A DNA stretch of 64,000 nt. Origin: Ruminiclostridium josui JCM 17888. GTDB taxonomy: Bacteria > Bacillota > Clostridia > Acetivibrionales > DSM-1351. Below, one piece after another: positions 47,636 to 59,100 of the stretch (the first letter of the stretch is position 1; the number at the start of each line of letters is the position of its first letter). The position numbers and the translations under genes were made by a program. The notes beneath the pieces were generated by a model, which saw only the letters and a list, made by a program, of their open reading frames with translations, was not told where the DNA came from and did no database searches. The stretch is from positions 2,724,001 to 2,788,000 of the forward strand of contig NZ_JAGE01000001.1 in the NCBI RefSeq assembly GCF_000526495.1. Reading direction: 5' to 3'.

Positions 47636-50600
47636 ATGGGAGTTAATCTTTCAGAATTGAGTTCCTTTGATTTAGATAAGGTAAAGAACGAAAGCGAGCA
47701 AAAGAGACTAACATATGATGACTCGATAGGTACAGATATAGCAATTATTGGTATGTCGGTAAATCTTCCTGAAGCAAATGACTTAAGCGAATACTGGAAC
47801 AACTTAAGAGACGGAAAAGATAGCATAGTTGAGTTTCCAGAAACTCGTAAGGGTGACATAGAGAAATATTTGCGTTCATTAGGTAGTGATACCGAGGACA
47901 TAGAATTTTTTCAAGCTGCATTTCTCAATGAGATAGATAAATTTGACTACGGATTCTTTAAGCTTACTCCAAGTGAAGCTAGCCTCATGAGTCCGGTTCA
48001 AAGGCTTTTTCTTGAAACCACTTATAAGACTATAGAAGATGCTGGGTACGGCGGAAGTAAGATTATGGGAAGCAAGACAGGAGTATTTGTGGGTTGCATT
48101 GGTGATGCTGAAGAAGTTACTTATGCAGACATATTATCACAGAGTGATAGTGCCCAGAATCCCAGCGCTTTCACCGGAAATCTGACATCAATGATTCCCA
48201 GCAGGATTTCTTATTTCCTTGATTTAAAAGGGCCAAGCATGGTTGTAGATACAGCATGCTCATCTTCTCTTGTTGCGATACATCTGGCATGCCAGGCAAT
48301 AAGAAACGGAGAATGCGATATGGCTTTAGCAGGAGGCATAAAGCTTTTCCTGGTTCCGGCCATAAATAAAATTAAGCTTAGAATTGATTCCTCCAACTAT
48401 CGTTCAAAGGCTTTTGACGATAGTTCTGACGGTATTGGTGTAGGAGAAGGTTCGGCTGCTGTAATGCTGAAACCACTAAGTAAAGCATTAAGAGACAGAG
48501 ACAACATATATGCGGTAATAAAGGGAAGTGCCATAAATCAGGATGGGAATTCAATAGGTATTACTGCTCCCAATGTAGCTGAACAAGCAAATGTTATAGC
48601 AAAGGCTTGGAAAAATGCAAGAATAAATCCTGAAACTATATCTTACATAGAGGCTCATGGAACAGGAACCAATCTAGGGGACCCTATTGAAATTGAAGGA
48701 ATAAAAAGGGCGTTTTCACGTTTTACAAAGAAGAAACAATTTTGTGCTATTGGTTCAGTTAAAACCAACATAGGTCATTTGAATGAAGCCGCAGGTATTG
48801 CTGGGCTTATTAAGCTTGTTTTATGCTTAAAGTATGGTGAAATCCCACCGAGTATTCATTTTAACTTGCCTAACAGGAAAATTGATTTTGAACAATCACC
48901 TGTTTATGTAAACGACAGACTAGTAAAATGGGACACAAATGGAGATTTGAGAAGGGGTGCGATAAGCTCTTTTGGTTTCAGCGGAACCAACTGTCATATG
49001 GTTCTGGAAGAAGCTCCTGCAATCAGACATGCTGGTGAAGTAAAAAGTGCAGGATTGTTTGTAGTGCCCATTTCTGCGAAATCTGAAGAGGCTTTGGACA
49101 AGCTCCTTGCTGCTTACAACAGCTTTTTATACAAAAATCCTAACATAGAAATTAGAGATTTATGCTATACGGCCAGTTTAGGAAGAGAACACCATAATCA
49201 CCGTGTGGCTGTAATTGCACAGGATTTGCTATCCTTGAAAGAATCAATAAGTAAGCTTTGCAGTAACGGTGTTAGTAAATCAAACTATGAAAATGTTTTC
49301 TTCAATAACTTCAAAGTTATACGTGGTACGAAAAGTACTGAATCAGATGTTGGTCTTACTGAGGACAAACTGGAAGGTATGAATAGACTGGCACATTTTA
49401 AACTTGAGGAATTTGTCAGAACTAATAAATCCGATAAGGCATTATTAAGTGAAATTTGTAGTCTATACTCTAACGGAGCAGATATTGATTGGAGCTTTTT
49501 GTATGAAAAAGAACGTCCTCAAACAATAAGTCTGCCTACATATGTTTTTGACAAGGAGCGCTGCTGGTGCGAGATACAGGAGGTTGCTGCTCAGAACTGT
49601 AAATATGATAGTCAAAAAAGCTTCTATAACATTGTATGGAAGCAAAAGCCTCTGTTGAAAGATGAAAAGGGTGATACCCCACAAACTATAGTAATTCTGA
49701 GAAGTTCTGAAAAGAGCTATTCAAATTTTGAAGATAAGCTTAAAAACAGTTCTGCCAGAATAGTTTCGGTAACATTAGGGGACGGTTTCAAACAGATAAA
49801 TAACAACAAATACATTACAGATACATTTGAAAATAGTTTTAACCTTCTTTTTGACAAAATAAAAGAGTCAAAATCCGTACAAATAGTGTATTTATTGGCT
49901 GCTGAAATAAATGAGAGTGCGAAAACCACAGATGAATTGCAGAGAAATCTGGAGCATGGATTATATAGCCTTTTCAATATTGCAAAAGCAGTTAAAGGTT
50001 ATGATTTTGATAGCACTAGTATTCTTATAGTAGCTGGGAATATAAGCAAAATTGCTGAGAATGACAATATAATTATTCCGGAAAATGCAACTATTTCAGG
50101 CTTGGCTAAGGTCATAAATCGTGAGTTTACCAATATCTCTTGCAGGCTAATAGATATTGATGATGAGTTTAGTGAGGATGATTTGGTTGGCGAACTTCAT
50201 TTAAGGAGTGGTGAACAGCAGGTTGCCTATAGAAATGGTAACAGGTATGTCGAAAGCTTCACGGAGTTTGATATTGACAAATCCGGCAACTCAGAAGTAA
50301 AAGTACGGGAGAATGGCGTTTATATAATAACCGGAGGAATTAGTGGAATAGGTTATGAAGTTGGCAAATACCTGGCGAATGAAGCCAAGGTTAATATTAT
50401 ATTGGTTAATCGCTCGAAAATGCCCCAACGTGACACATGGGATACTATTTCGGCTAACAACGAAAACAAGAAGCTTTTGGAGAAGATATCAGCTATTAAG
50501 AGTCTTGAAAAAACAGGCTCAACTGTTGAATACTACAGTGCGGATGTTTCAGATGAGATTCATGTACGAAATCTCATAAATAGCATAAAAGAAAAGTATG

Positions 50601-53600
50601 GTAATATCCATGGGATTATTCATAGTGCCGGTGTTGCTGATGACAGACTCATTATCGAAAAAAATAAAGAGGATTTTGACGCTATTATCCGAGCCAAAGT
50701 TTATGGTACTTGGTTATTAAATCATTTTTCAAATGCAGAAAACCTTGATTTTTTCATATTGTTTTCATCAGTATCATCCATATTGGCTGCTCCCGGACAA
50801 GGTGATTATTCTGCTGCAAATGCATATCTGGATTCCTTTAGTGATTATAGAAGGGGCAATGGAAAAAAAGCCACAACCATTAACTGGGTTGCATGGAAAG
50901 AAATAGGAATGGCTGTAGAAAAGGGATTTACTGCGGATACCACTTTTAAAGCAATAACTACAAAAAAAGCCATGGATTGCTTTGATAAGGTGTTTCATAG
51001 AGATATCTCAAGAGTGTTGATTGGTGAGCTGAATTTTGAGAGTAATATGGCAGCTTTATTGGAGAAAGCGCCTTTTGAACTTTCTGATGATATAAAACAT
51101 AAATTAAAGGAATCTGCAAAACAGCGCGCTTTATTAAAGGAACAGAATGTCTCAAATAATAGGCCCAATGTGAGACTGAAGGGGAAAGAAACAAACCAAT
51201 ACAGCAAGATTGAGCAGCAAATTGCTGAGGTGTGTATGGCTGTCCTTGGATTTAAAGAAATTGACATATATGATAATTTCTTTGACTTAGGTGCAGATTC
51301 CATTGCGCTTTCACAGATGTTTAAAGAGTTGGATAAATATTTTCCGAATATGCTAAGTGTGACAAAGGTGTTTGCGTATCCTAGTATTTCAGCTTTAGCA
51401 AAATATCTGAGTGAGCAACTGGACGAATCAGATTCCCAAGGTTCTCATGATAATCTCATGCTTGAGGAAGAATCGGAACCTGATAAAAACGACAGTATTG
51501 CTATAATCGGGATAGGTTCATACTTGCCAACAGGCCATAATTTGGATGAATTCTGGAATAGCATACGAAATGGTAAAGACCTTATTAGAAATATACCGGA
51601 AAATAGAAAAAAGGATATTGAAAAATATCTTTCATTTAAAGGGGAGGATATCGGAAATCTTAAATTCTTAGAAGCAGCATATTTGGAAGAAATTGACGGA
51701 TTTGACTACAAATTCTTTAAATTATCTCCAAAGGAAGCGTCATTGATGGATCCCAACCAGAGAAAATTCCTAGAGACAGCCTGGACTGCTATCGAGGATG
51801 GAGGCTATGGAGGAAATAAATTAAAGGGGACAAAAACAGGTGTTTTCGTAGGGTTTTCTAATAACCCGCTTAATAACTATGTGGATATAATTTCAGATGT
51901 AGAGCCGGGGGAACTTCCTATTTCCTTGTCTGGGAACCTGACATCCATAATCCCCAGCAGAATTTCATATCTCCTTGACCTTAAGGGACCCAGTATGCTT
52001 ATAGATACTGCATGTTCTTCGTCCTTGACTGCTGTACATACGGCATGCAGAAGTTTAAAGAGCGGAGAGTGTGATATAGCAATTGCGGGCGGAGTAAAAA
52101 TAAATATAATGCCCTTGGACAATGAAATAAAAATCGGCATTGAATCATCAACAGGCCGAACAAGAGCCTTTGATGATGATTCTGACGGGACAGGTATAGG
52201 AGAAGGAGTAATAAGCTTTCTTTTAAAACCTTTAAAGAGGGCAATTGAGGATAAAGACAACATATATGCCATAATCAAGGGAAGCGCTGTGAATCAGGAC
52301 GGGACTTCTGTGGGTATCACAGCACCAAATGTTAAGGCACAAACAGAGGTAATCCTTGAAGCATGGAGAGATTCGAAGATTGATCCGGCTACATTGTCAT
52401 ATATCGAAGCCCACGGAACAGGTACAGAATTAGGTGATCCTCTTGAAATAGAAGGATTGAATGAAGCATTCAGGAAGCATACCAAAAAAAGAAATTTCTG
52501 TGCCATAAGTACTGTAAAATCAAATATAGGACACCTTTATGAGGCTTCTGGTATGGCAGGATTATTAAAGGCAGTTTTGTCCTTAAAACATAAAGAACTG
52601 GCTCCGTCCATCCATTTTGTGAAACCAAACGATAAGATAGATTTTATTGATACTGCAGTTTATGTAAATGACAGGTTGACAAAATGGGATGTAAATAACA
52701 CAGCCAGAAGGTGTGGAATAAGCTCTTTCGGATTTAGTGGAACCAACTGCCATGTAGTTCTTGAAGAAGCTCCTGAAATTAAATATGAATCAGTAGCCCA
52801 TGACAGCAGTGCGGAAATAATCGGACTCACTGCAAAGAGCGAAGCTGCACTATATGAATTGGTGAGAAGATATAAAACATTTCTCCAGAATTCAGAAGGA
52901 ATATGTTTAAAAGATATATGCAGCACTGCAAACACGGGAAGAACCCATCATAATTTCAGACTGGCTGTAGTTGCTAAAGATAAAAAAGAACTTCTGTATA
53001 AGCTTGATTTTATTCTGGAAAACAAGTTTAGTGGATTAGACAGGGCTATAGGATTCTATGGTAAACATTTTGTCATCATGATCGACAAAGAAATCCTTCA
53101 GCAAGGCGAGTTAAGACAGAAGGAGAAACTTGAGCTTACTACTCAGGTGGGATTACTCACTGAGGAATTGGCAGAGCAGGATATATTTGATAACAGCTTA
53201 TTGGAGCGTTTATGTGAGTTATATGTAAAGGGAGCTGACGTTGACTGGGATATTCTTTATAGGGGAAATAGAGCAGGAAAGAAAGTAAGTTTGCCTTCCT
53301 ACCCCTTTGAAAAACACAGGTGTTGGATAAATATAGACTCAGCTGAAAAACGCAACTTTAGTGATAACATCAAAGTTATACACCCATTATTGGAAAAGCA
53401 AATGGTTGAATCCATAGACCAGATTATTTTTTCTACTGAGTTTAGCCCTAAAAAACATTTTGTACTATCAGATCACATAATTATGGGAAGCTATGTAATA
53501 CCCGGGACTACATACATAGAAATGATATATCAAGCGGGCCGAAGGTTATCTGATGATGGTCAGATACAGATAAATGATATAACTTTCTATACTCCTGTGG

Positions 53601-56185
53601 TACTAAGGGAATCTGATACAAGAGAAGTTCAGACAATTGTTAAATTTAAAGATAGAAGCTTTGAATTTACTATTGTAAGCCATATTGCTGACAGCAACGA
53701 CGGCACACTTAAAAAGTGGATAAAACATGCAGAGGGTAATTTTAGCTTTCATGAGGACACAGCATTTACAAGCCATGACATTAATCAGATTAAAGAAAGA
53801 TGTTCTTGTGACATACTTGAGATTAAGCAAAATGAACTTTCAAAAGGCTTTATTGAGTTCGGACCAAGATGGCTGAATATACATAAGCTGTGGGTTGGCA
53901 GTGAAACGGCACTTGCCCAATTATCTCTGCCGGATGAATTTGTACATGACATGGAGACTTATTACATACATCCATGTATGCTGGACATGGCTGCTGCAGC
54001 ATATTGTTTTACTTATGAGAAAAGGTATCTTCCGTTATCTTACAAGAGACTAAAGGTATACGGAAAAATGCCTCATAAGTTTTACAGCTATATTAAAAGT
54101 ATAAATATAGGAGCAAATGAAGAAGTCGTAAGTTTTGATATAGATTTAGTCGACGAGAACGGCAAAGTATTTATCGAGATAACTGAGTTTTCTCTAAAAA
54201 AGGTTCATGAGTTTAAAACGCTGGTCAGAGATAATATCTTTACATATTCAAAATGGATACCAGCAGATATTTCTTCAAGTGAGGTTGTATTAAATCAAGG
54301 GCTTACAGTTGTACTTAGACACATGGACGGTGCTGGCAAAAAAATAGCTGAAGAAATCAAAGCTGCTGGAGAAGACATAATAGAAGTAGTACAAGGGTCG
54401 GCGTATGAGAAATTTAATGATGGTATGTACAGAATAAGTGAATCAAAGGAAAGCTATGATGAACTTATAAAAGATTTGAAGGACAAAAAGGTATCTCGGA
54501 TAATACATATGCTGACTGTTGATGACAATAACAGCTCATCATCAGATGAGAATACGGGTAGCAACTTGAGTAAAGGATTATACAGCCTGTTTTACCTTAC
54601 AAAAAGTATGGTGAAATACGGATTAAAAGATGATTTGGATTTGATAGTGATATCCAAAAATGCAAACGAGATTACAGGTGAAGAAATAAGTATAAATCCT
54701 GAGAATGCAGCGTTATTCGGATTGTCAAAGGTAATATCCAAAGAGCATCAAGGGATAAGATGCAAATTTGTTGATGTTGACAATAAATCTGGGAACTACG
54801 TAATTATGAAAGAGGCTGTATTTAATAAAAATCCTGACAATATGGCTATAAGAAATAATATCAAGTATATAAACAGAATTGAAAGAATGAATATAGAAGA
54901 GGTACCTGATGAGGTTACGGATATAAGAGAACAAGGGGTATATCTAATAACTGGAGGCTCAGGAGGGCTAGGACTTGAATTTGCAAAGCACATAGCTGCA
55001 AAAGGAAAGTCGGTAAAAATTGCTCTTGTGGGACGTTCTGAAATTCCACTCCGTGAAGAATGGGATAGTATTCTTGAAAGCGGGTGTGACAGAAAGATAG
55101 AAAGACTGATTAGAACAATCCTTGATATTGAATCCCCAGGCTCAAAGGTTATTTATTGCAGTGCTGATATTTCAATTTATGAGCAAGCGGAAAAAGCACT
55201 AAATGAAATAAGAAAGAATTTTGGCTCTATAAATGGGATTATTCATGCAGCCGGAGTAGCCGGAAGCGGTTTTATCTTTATGAAAGAAGAAGGTGAACTT
55301 CGGAAGGTAATAGCTCCTAAAATCCAAGGTACGGTTATTCTGGACACATTGACAAGGGAGGATAAGCCTGACTTCATGATTCTGTTTTCGTCAATTGCAT
55401 CCTTTTTGGCATATCCGGGTCAAGGTGATTACACTGCAGCAAGTTTATTCTTAAACTCCTATGCGGCATATAGAAACAGGCTTGGCAAAAAGACAATATC
55501 AATAAACTGGCCGGCATGGAAGGAAACAGGAATGGCAGTAGACCATGGTGTGAATACCGATACAGCATTTAAGGCCATATCAACAGCTGAGGCCCTAGGC
55601 GCTTTTGATGAAATTATAAATAAGAAACTATCTGAAATCATTGTTGGAGAATTGGATTCAGAGTATTTTACCAAGAACGGTGAAAGCAGTATTTTGGCAA
55701 ATAATCTGATGGCAGCATTTACGAAGAAAAAGAAACATAATGAGCAGAAAGAAATTAATAAGAGTAAATCCCTCAGTGTTCAGATTAAGGACAAAAATAT
55801 TGAAGAGCTGGATGACATCGAAATTCTTTTGTCAGGAATATGGGCAAAGGTTTTAGGTATGACAGAAATTGATATTTATGAGAATTTCTATGAAATGGGT
55901 GGAGACTCAATCCTTGCAACACAAATGTTTAAAGAAATAGACAAGGAATTTCCGGGAGTTATAGATATTGCTGACATATTCTCATATTCGTCAGTAAGTC
56001 AACTAGCAACATATATTAAGGACAAAACAGACAACAAGGGTATTGATAATGCTGGCGCTAAAGAAAATACGGATTTCGGAGTAGTCGAAGAAAGCAATAT
56101 AGAAGATATTTTGGACAAGTTGGTAAAAGGCGAAATTTCCATGAGTGAAGCTGATGAAGTTATCAAAACCGGAGGTAAAGCATAG
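47636..56185 (+). CDS. AT-less modular polyketide synthase: KS-KR-ACP-KS-DH-KR-ACP
   Basis: 2849 residues, two modules. Module 1: KS (~32-465; Cys208, His341, His381), a vestigial AT-docking linker (ends SLPTYVFDKERCW), KR (~890-1075, with HSAGVADDRL, a B-type LDD-like motif, and catalytic Tyr in GDYSAAN), ACP (Ser in GADSIAL, ~1221). Module 2: KS (~1286-1715; Cys1460), DH (~1912-2180; His1947 in DHIIMGSYVIP, Asp2117), KR (~2434-2620, catalytic Tyr), ACP (GGDSILA, ~2757). No AT or ER is present. The C-terminus (VEESNIEDILDKLVKGE) is a docking region for the next protein. Confidence 0.93.
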   Translation: MGVNLSELSSFDLDKVKNESEQKRLTYDDSIGTDIAIIGMSVNLPEANDLSEYWNNLRDGKDSIVEFPETRKGDIEKYLRSLGSDTEDIEFFQAAFLNEIDKFDYGFFKLTPSEASLMSPVQRLFLETTYKTIEDAGYGGSKIMGSKTGVFVGCIGDAEEVTYADILSQSDSAQNPSAFTGNLTSMIPSRISYFLDLKGPSMVVDTACSSSLVAIHLACQAIRNGECDMALAGGIKLFLVPAINKIKLRIDSSNYRSKAFDDSSDGIGVGEGSAAVMLKPLSKALRDRDNIYAVIKGSAINQDGNSIGITAPNVAEQANVIAKAWKNARINPETISYIEAHGTGTNLGDPIEIEGIKRAFSRFTKKKQFCAIGSVKTNIGHLNEAAGIAGLIKLVLCLKYGEIPPSIHFNLPNRKIDFEQSPVYVNDRLVKWDTNGDLRRGAISSFGFSGTNCHMVLEEAPAIRHAGEVKSAGLFVVPISAKSEEALDKLLAAYNSFLYKNPNIEIRDLCYTASLGREHHNHRVAVIAQDLLSLKESISKLCSNGVSKSNYENVFFNNFKVIRGTKSTESDVGLTEDKLEGMNRLAHFKLEEFVRTNKSDKALLSEICSLYSNGADIDWSFLYEKERPQTISLPTYVFDKERCWCEIQEVAAQNCKYDSQKSFYNIVWKQKPLLKDEKGDTPQTIVILRSSEKSYSNFEDKLKNSSARIVSVTLGDGFKQINNNKYITDTFENSFNLLFDKIKESKSVQIVYLLAAEINESAKTTDELQRNLEHGLYSLFNIAKAVKGYDFDSTSILIVAGNISKIAENDNIIIPENATISGLAKVINREFTNISCRLIDIDDEFSEDDLVGELHLRSGEQQVAYRNGNRYVESFTEFDIDKSGNSEVKVRENGVYIITGGISGIGYEVGKYLANEAKVNIILVNRSKMPQRDTWDTISANNENKKLLEKISAIKSLEKTGSTVEYYSADVSDEIHVRNLINSIKEKYGNIHGIIHSAGVADDRLIIEKNKEDFDAIIRAKVYGTWLLNHFSNAENLDFFILFSSVSSILAAPGQGDYSAANAYLDSFSDYRRGNGKKATTINWVAWKEIGMAVEKGFTADTTFKAITTKKAMDCFDKVFHRDISRVLIGELNFESNMAALLEKAPFELSDDIKHKLKESAKQRALLKEQNVSNNRPNVRLKGKETNQYSKIEQQIAEVCMAVLGFKEIDIYDNFFDLGADSIALSQMFKELDKYFPNMLSVTKVFAYPSISALAKYLSEQLDESDSQGSHDNLMLEEESEPDKNDSIAIIGIGSYLPTGHNLDEFWNSIRNGKDLIRNIPENRKKDIEKYLSFKGEDIGNLKFLEAAYLEEIDGFDYKFFKLSPKEASLMDPNQRKFLETAWTAIEDGGYGGNKLKGTKTGVFVGFSNNPLNNYVDIISDVEPGELPISLSGNLTSIIPSRISYLLDLKGPSMLIDTACSSSLTAVHTACRSLKSGECDIAIAGGVKINIMPLDNEIKIGIESSTGRTRAFDDDSDGTGIGEGVISFLLKPLKRAIEDKDNIYAIIKGSAVNQDGTSVGITAPNVKAQTEVILEAWRDSKIDPATLSYIEAHGTGTELGDPLEIEGLNEAFRKHTKKRNFCAISTVKSNIGHLYEASGMAGLLKAVLSLKHKELAPSIHFVKPNDKIDFIDTAVYVNDRLTKWDVNNTARRCGISSFGFSGTNCHVVLEEAPEIKYESVAHDSSAEIIGLTAKSEAALYELVRRYKTFLQNSEGICLKDICSTANTGRTHHNFRLAVVAKDKKELLYKLDFILENKFSGLDRAIGFYGKHFVIMIDKEILQQGELRQKEKLELTTQVGLLTEELAEQDIFDNSLLERLCELYVKGADVDWDILYRGNRAGKKVSLPSYPFEKHRCWINIDSAEKRNFSDNIKVIHPLLEKQMVESIDQIIFSTEFSPKKHFVLSDHIIMGSYVIPGTTYIEMIYQAGRRLSDDGQIQINDITFYTPVVLRESDTREVQTIVKFKDRSFEFTIVSHIADSNDGTLKKWIKHAEGNFSFHEDTAFTSHDINQIKERCSCDILEIKQNELSKGFIEFGPRWLNIHKLWVGSETALAQLSLPDEFVHDMETYYIHPCMLDMAAAAYCFTYEKRYLPLSYKRLKVYGKMPHKFYSYIKSINIGANEEVVSFDIDLVDENGKVFIEITEFSLKKVHEFKTLVRDNIFTYSKWIPADISSSEVVLNQGLTVVLRHMDGAGKKIAEEIKAAGEDIIEVVQGSAYEKFNDGMYRISESKESYDELIKDLKDKKVSRIIHMLTVDDNNSSSSDENTGSNLSKGLYSLFYLTKSMVKYGLKDDLDLIVISKNANEITGEEISINPENAALFGLSKVISKEHQGIRCKFVDVDNKSGNYVIMKEAVFNKNPDNMAIRNNIKYINRIERMNIEEVPDEVTDIREQGVYLITGGSGGLGLEFAKHIAAKGKSVKIALVGRSEIPLREEWDSILESGCDRKIERLIRTILDIESPGSKVIYCSADISIYEQAEKALNEIRKNFGSINGIIHAAGVAGSGFIFMKEEGELRKVIAPKIQGTVILDTLTREDKPDFMILFSSIASFLAYPGQGDYTAASLFLNSYAAYRNRLGKKTISINWPAWKETGMAVDHGVNTDTAFKAISTAEALGAFDEIINKKLSEIIVGELDSEYFTKNGESSILANNLMAAFTKKKKHNEQKEINKSKSLSVQIKDKNIEELDDIEILLSGIWAKVLGMTEIDIYENFYEMGGDSILATQMFKEIDKEFPGVIDIADIFSYSSVSQLATYIKDKTDNKGIDNAGAKENTDFGVVEESNIEDILDKLVKGEISMSEADEVIKTGGKA

Positions 56186-59100
56186 TGGAAAAAATTAAGA
56201 AATATATATATGAGCAGGTAATATCTCAGAAGATATCAAAAAATGAAGCTGCATTGATGTTAAAGGAGCTATATGAAAACCAAGAGGATAACAATAAGGA
56301 TATAGCTGTTATAGGTATGGACTGCAGACTTCCAAAAGCAAATAATATAAATGAATTCTGGGATAACTTGCTAAGCGGCATAGATTGTATCGGAGATTTT
56401 CCCGAAAACCGAAGAAAAGACATTGAAAGTTTTGTTAGAAACAAAGGTAAATTTACAAATGAGGATTTTATTAAACAAGGATATATAGATGATATATCAG
56501 GGTTTGACCCTGCCTTTTTCAATATATCACCTGCAGAGGCAAATACGATGGACCCGGTTCAGAGACTGTTTTTGATGGTGGTGTGGGGTGCATTAGAAGA
56601 TGCAGGGATAAATTTTTCAAAAATAAGCGGCTCTAAAACTGGTGTCTTTGTAGGAAAGGCTCATTTGAATGAACCTCTTTATAAGGATTTTATAGATGAC
56701 TTTGATATGATAGCATTTAACGGCTCAGCTACTGGGATTTTATCCAGTCGAATATCATACATGCTGAATCTGAATGGCCCAAGTCTTGTAATTGATACAG
56801 CGTGTTCATCTAGTCTGGTGGCATTGCATACTGCTTGCCAGTCTTTGATAAATAATGACTGCGAAGTAGCTATAGTCGGTGGGGTAAGGGTAATGCTTCT
56901 GCCTGTTAAGGATAACAAGCTTGAAGCTCTTGAGTCTCCTGATTACAAATTAAGACCCTTTGACAACGAAGCAAATGGAACCGTTTGGGGTGAAGGTGTA
57001 AGTGCTGTTGTCTTAAAACCATTGTCAAAAGCCATTAAGGATAGAGACAATATATATGCAGTAATAAAAGGCAGCGCATGTAACAATGATGGTGCATCAA
57101 ACGGGATTTCTGCACCTAATGCCTATGCCCAAGAAAAACTGATTGTGGATTTGTGGGAGAAGAAAAAAATCAATCCCGAAAGCATATCCTATATAGAAGC
57201 TCATGGTACAGGAACAGCTTTGGGTGATCCAATCGAGATAAAAGGGATTACAAATGCATTCAGAAGATTCACCAACAAGAAGCAGATATGTGCTATCGGA
57301 ACTGCCAAGGGAAATATAGGACATTTGGTAGCTTCGTCGGGATTGGCAGGATTAATTAAGGTATTGATGGCTATGAAGCATAAAAAAATACCACCTACAA
57401 TCAATTTTAATGAACCGAATGCCTATATAAATTTCATAGAGTCTCCTGTTTACTTTAATGACAGGACAATTGAGTGGAAAGATGACGAAAAGCCATTAAG
57501 AGCAAGTGTAAGCTCATTTGGAATCAGCGGTACAAACAGTTATGTAATTGTTGAAGAACCTCCCAAACTTAAGGAAAAGAGCAATATAGCGACTGGTAAG
57601 GATTTTGTATTCACTTTATCCGCTAAAAGCAGTACATCATTAAAAAAACTAATATGTAAATATGTTGACTTTCTTGAAGATGAGACAGGCTATGATTTAG
57701 AGGATGTTTGTTTTACTGTAAATACAGGTAGAGTTCATCACAATCACAGGATTGCAATAGTAGGAAATAGCATAGCTGAACTAAAAGGCAAGCTTGCTAT
57801 TTTAAATAAAGGTGAACTGAGAAGCATACCAAAGGAAAACATATACTATGGTGATTTCAGGCTGGTTTCAGATGTAAAAAGGGAAAGAGCAGATGGACTT
57901 ATTACAAAGTCAGACAAAAAGAAACTTGATGAGCTGTCCAAAAGCAAAGCTTTGGAATATGTTGAGTGTGGGAAGAATGAAAGCAGCCTTTTAAAGGATT
58001 TATGTGATTTGTATGTTAATGGTGCAGATATTCCATGGGACACCTTGTTTTTAGAGTCTGAAGCAAGAAAGGTAAGTTTGCCCAAATATCAATTTGATCT
58101 TAAAAGGTGCTGGCCGGAAAGCAGGGGCAAATCACCAATAGAAGCAAGGTTTATAAAGAATACTTCCGACACAGAGATGTTTCATGGGGATAACCATGAG
58201 ATACACCCTTTGCTTGGAAAACTTTATCTTAGAACTTTGAACCAAGACATATACATAAATGAACTTAATCCTTCTTTGCAATGGGTAATTGGAGAACATA
58301 AAGTTGCTGGGAATTTTGCAATGCCCGGTGTTTCATTTATTGAGATGGCGTTGTGTCTTGGAAAAAAATACTTTGACACTGAGTATATCCGATTAGCCGA
58401 TATGGCGGTTATATTTCCTCTTATGCTTAGGGAAGGAGAGACTAAGAGGATTCAAACAATAGTAAAGAAGCTGAAGGGTTATCTGGAGTTTGCTGTTGTT
58501 GGAGAAACAGAAGATAAGAATAACAATAACGGCTTCATTGAGTATGTTCAAGGAAAGATATATCCTTTGGATGAAAAGGCCGAGAAGAAACTGGATATCG
58601 CTTTACTGTCAGAGGAAATGGACAAATTGGGCAAAATCAATCCCAATAACTTTACACAGGGATTTATCCAGTTTGGAAGCAGATGGACTGATTGTGTTTC
58701 GCTGAGCACAGGCAAAACATCTGCAGTTGTGGAGTTGACTTTACCTGAGAACTTTGCTGAAGACTTAGAGAAATATTACCTCCATCCTGCATTACTTGAT
58801 ATGGCTTTAAATGCTTTGGCTTTGACTGTAAAGGAAAGGTATCTTCCATTTGCGTATAAGAATATTAATATTTATGGGCCTACACCATCCAAATTCTACA
58901 GCTATATTCATAACTTAAAGGATAGTGACCAGCGGCAGGAAATGAAGTCCTACAATATTGACTTTATAGATAGCGAAGGTAAGGTTTTTGCTGAAATTGA
59001 AGAGTATACCATCAAAAAGGCTAATAATATTTCAAATATGGAAGCAGATAACCCTATGTTTTACACTACAAAGTGGGTACAAAAAGACCTTGCTTTGAAT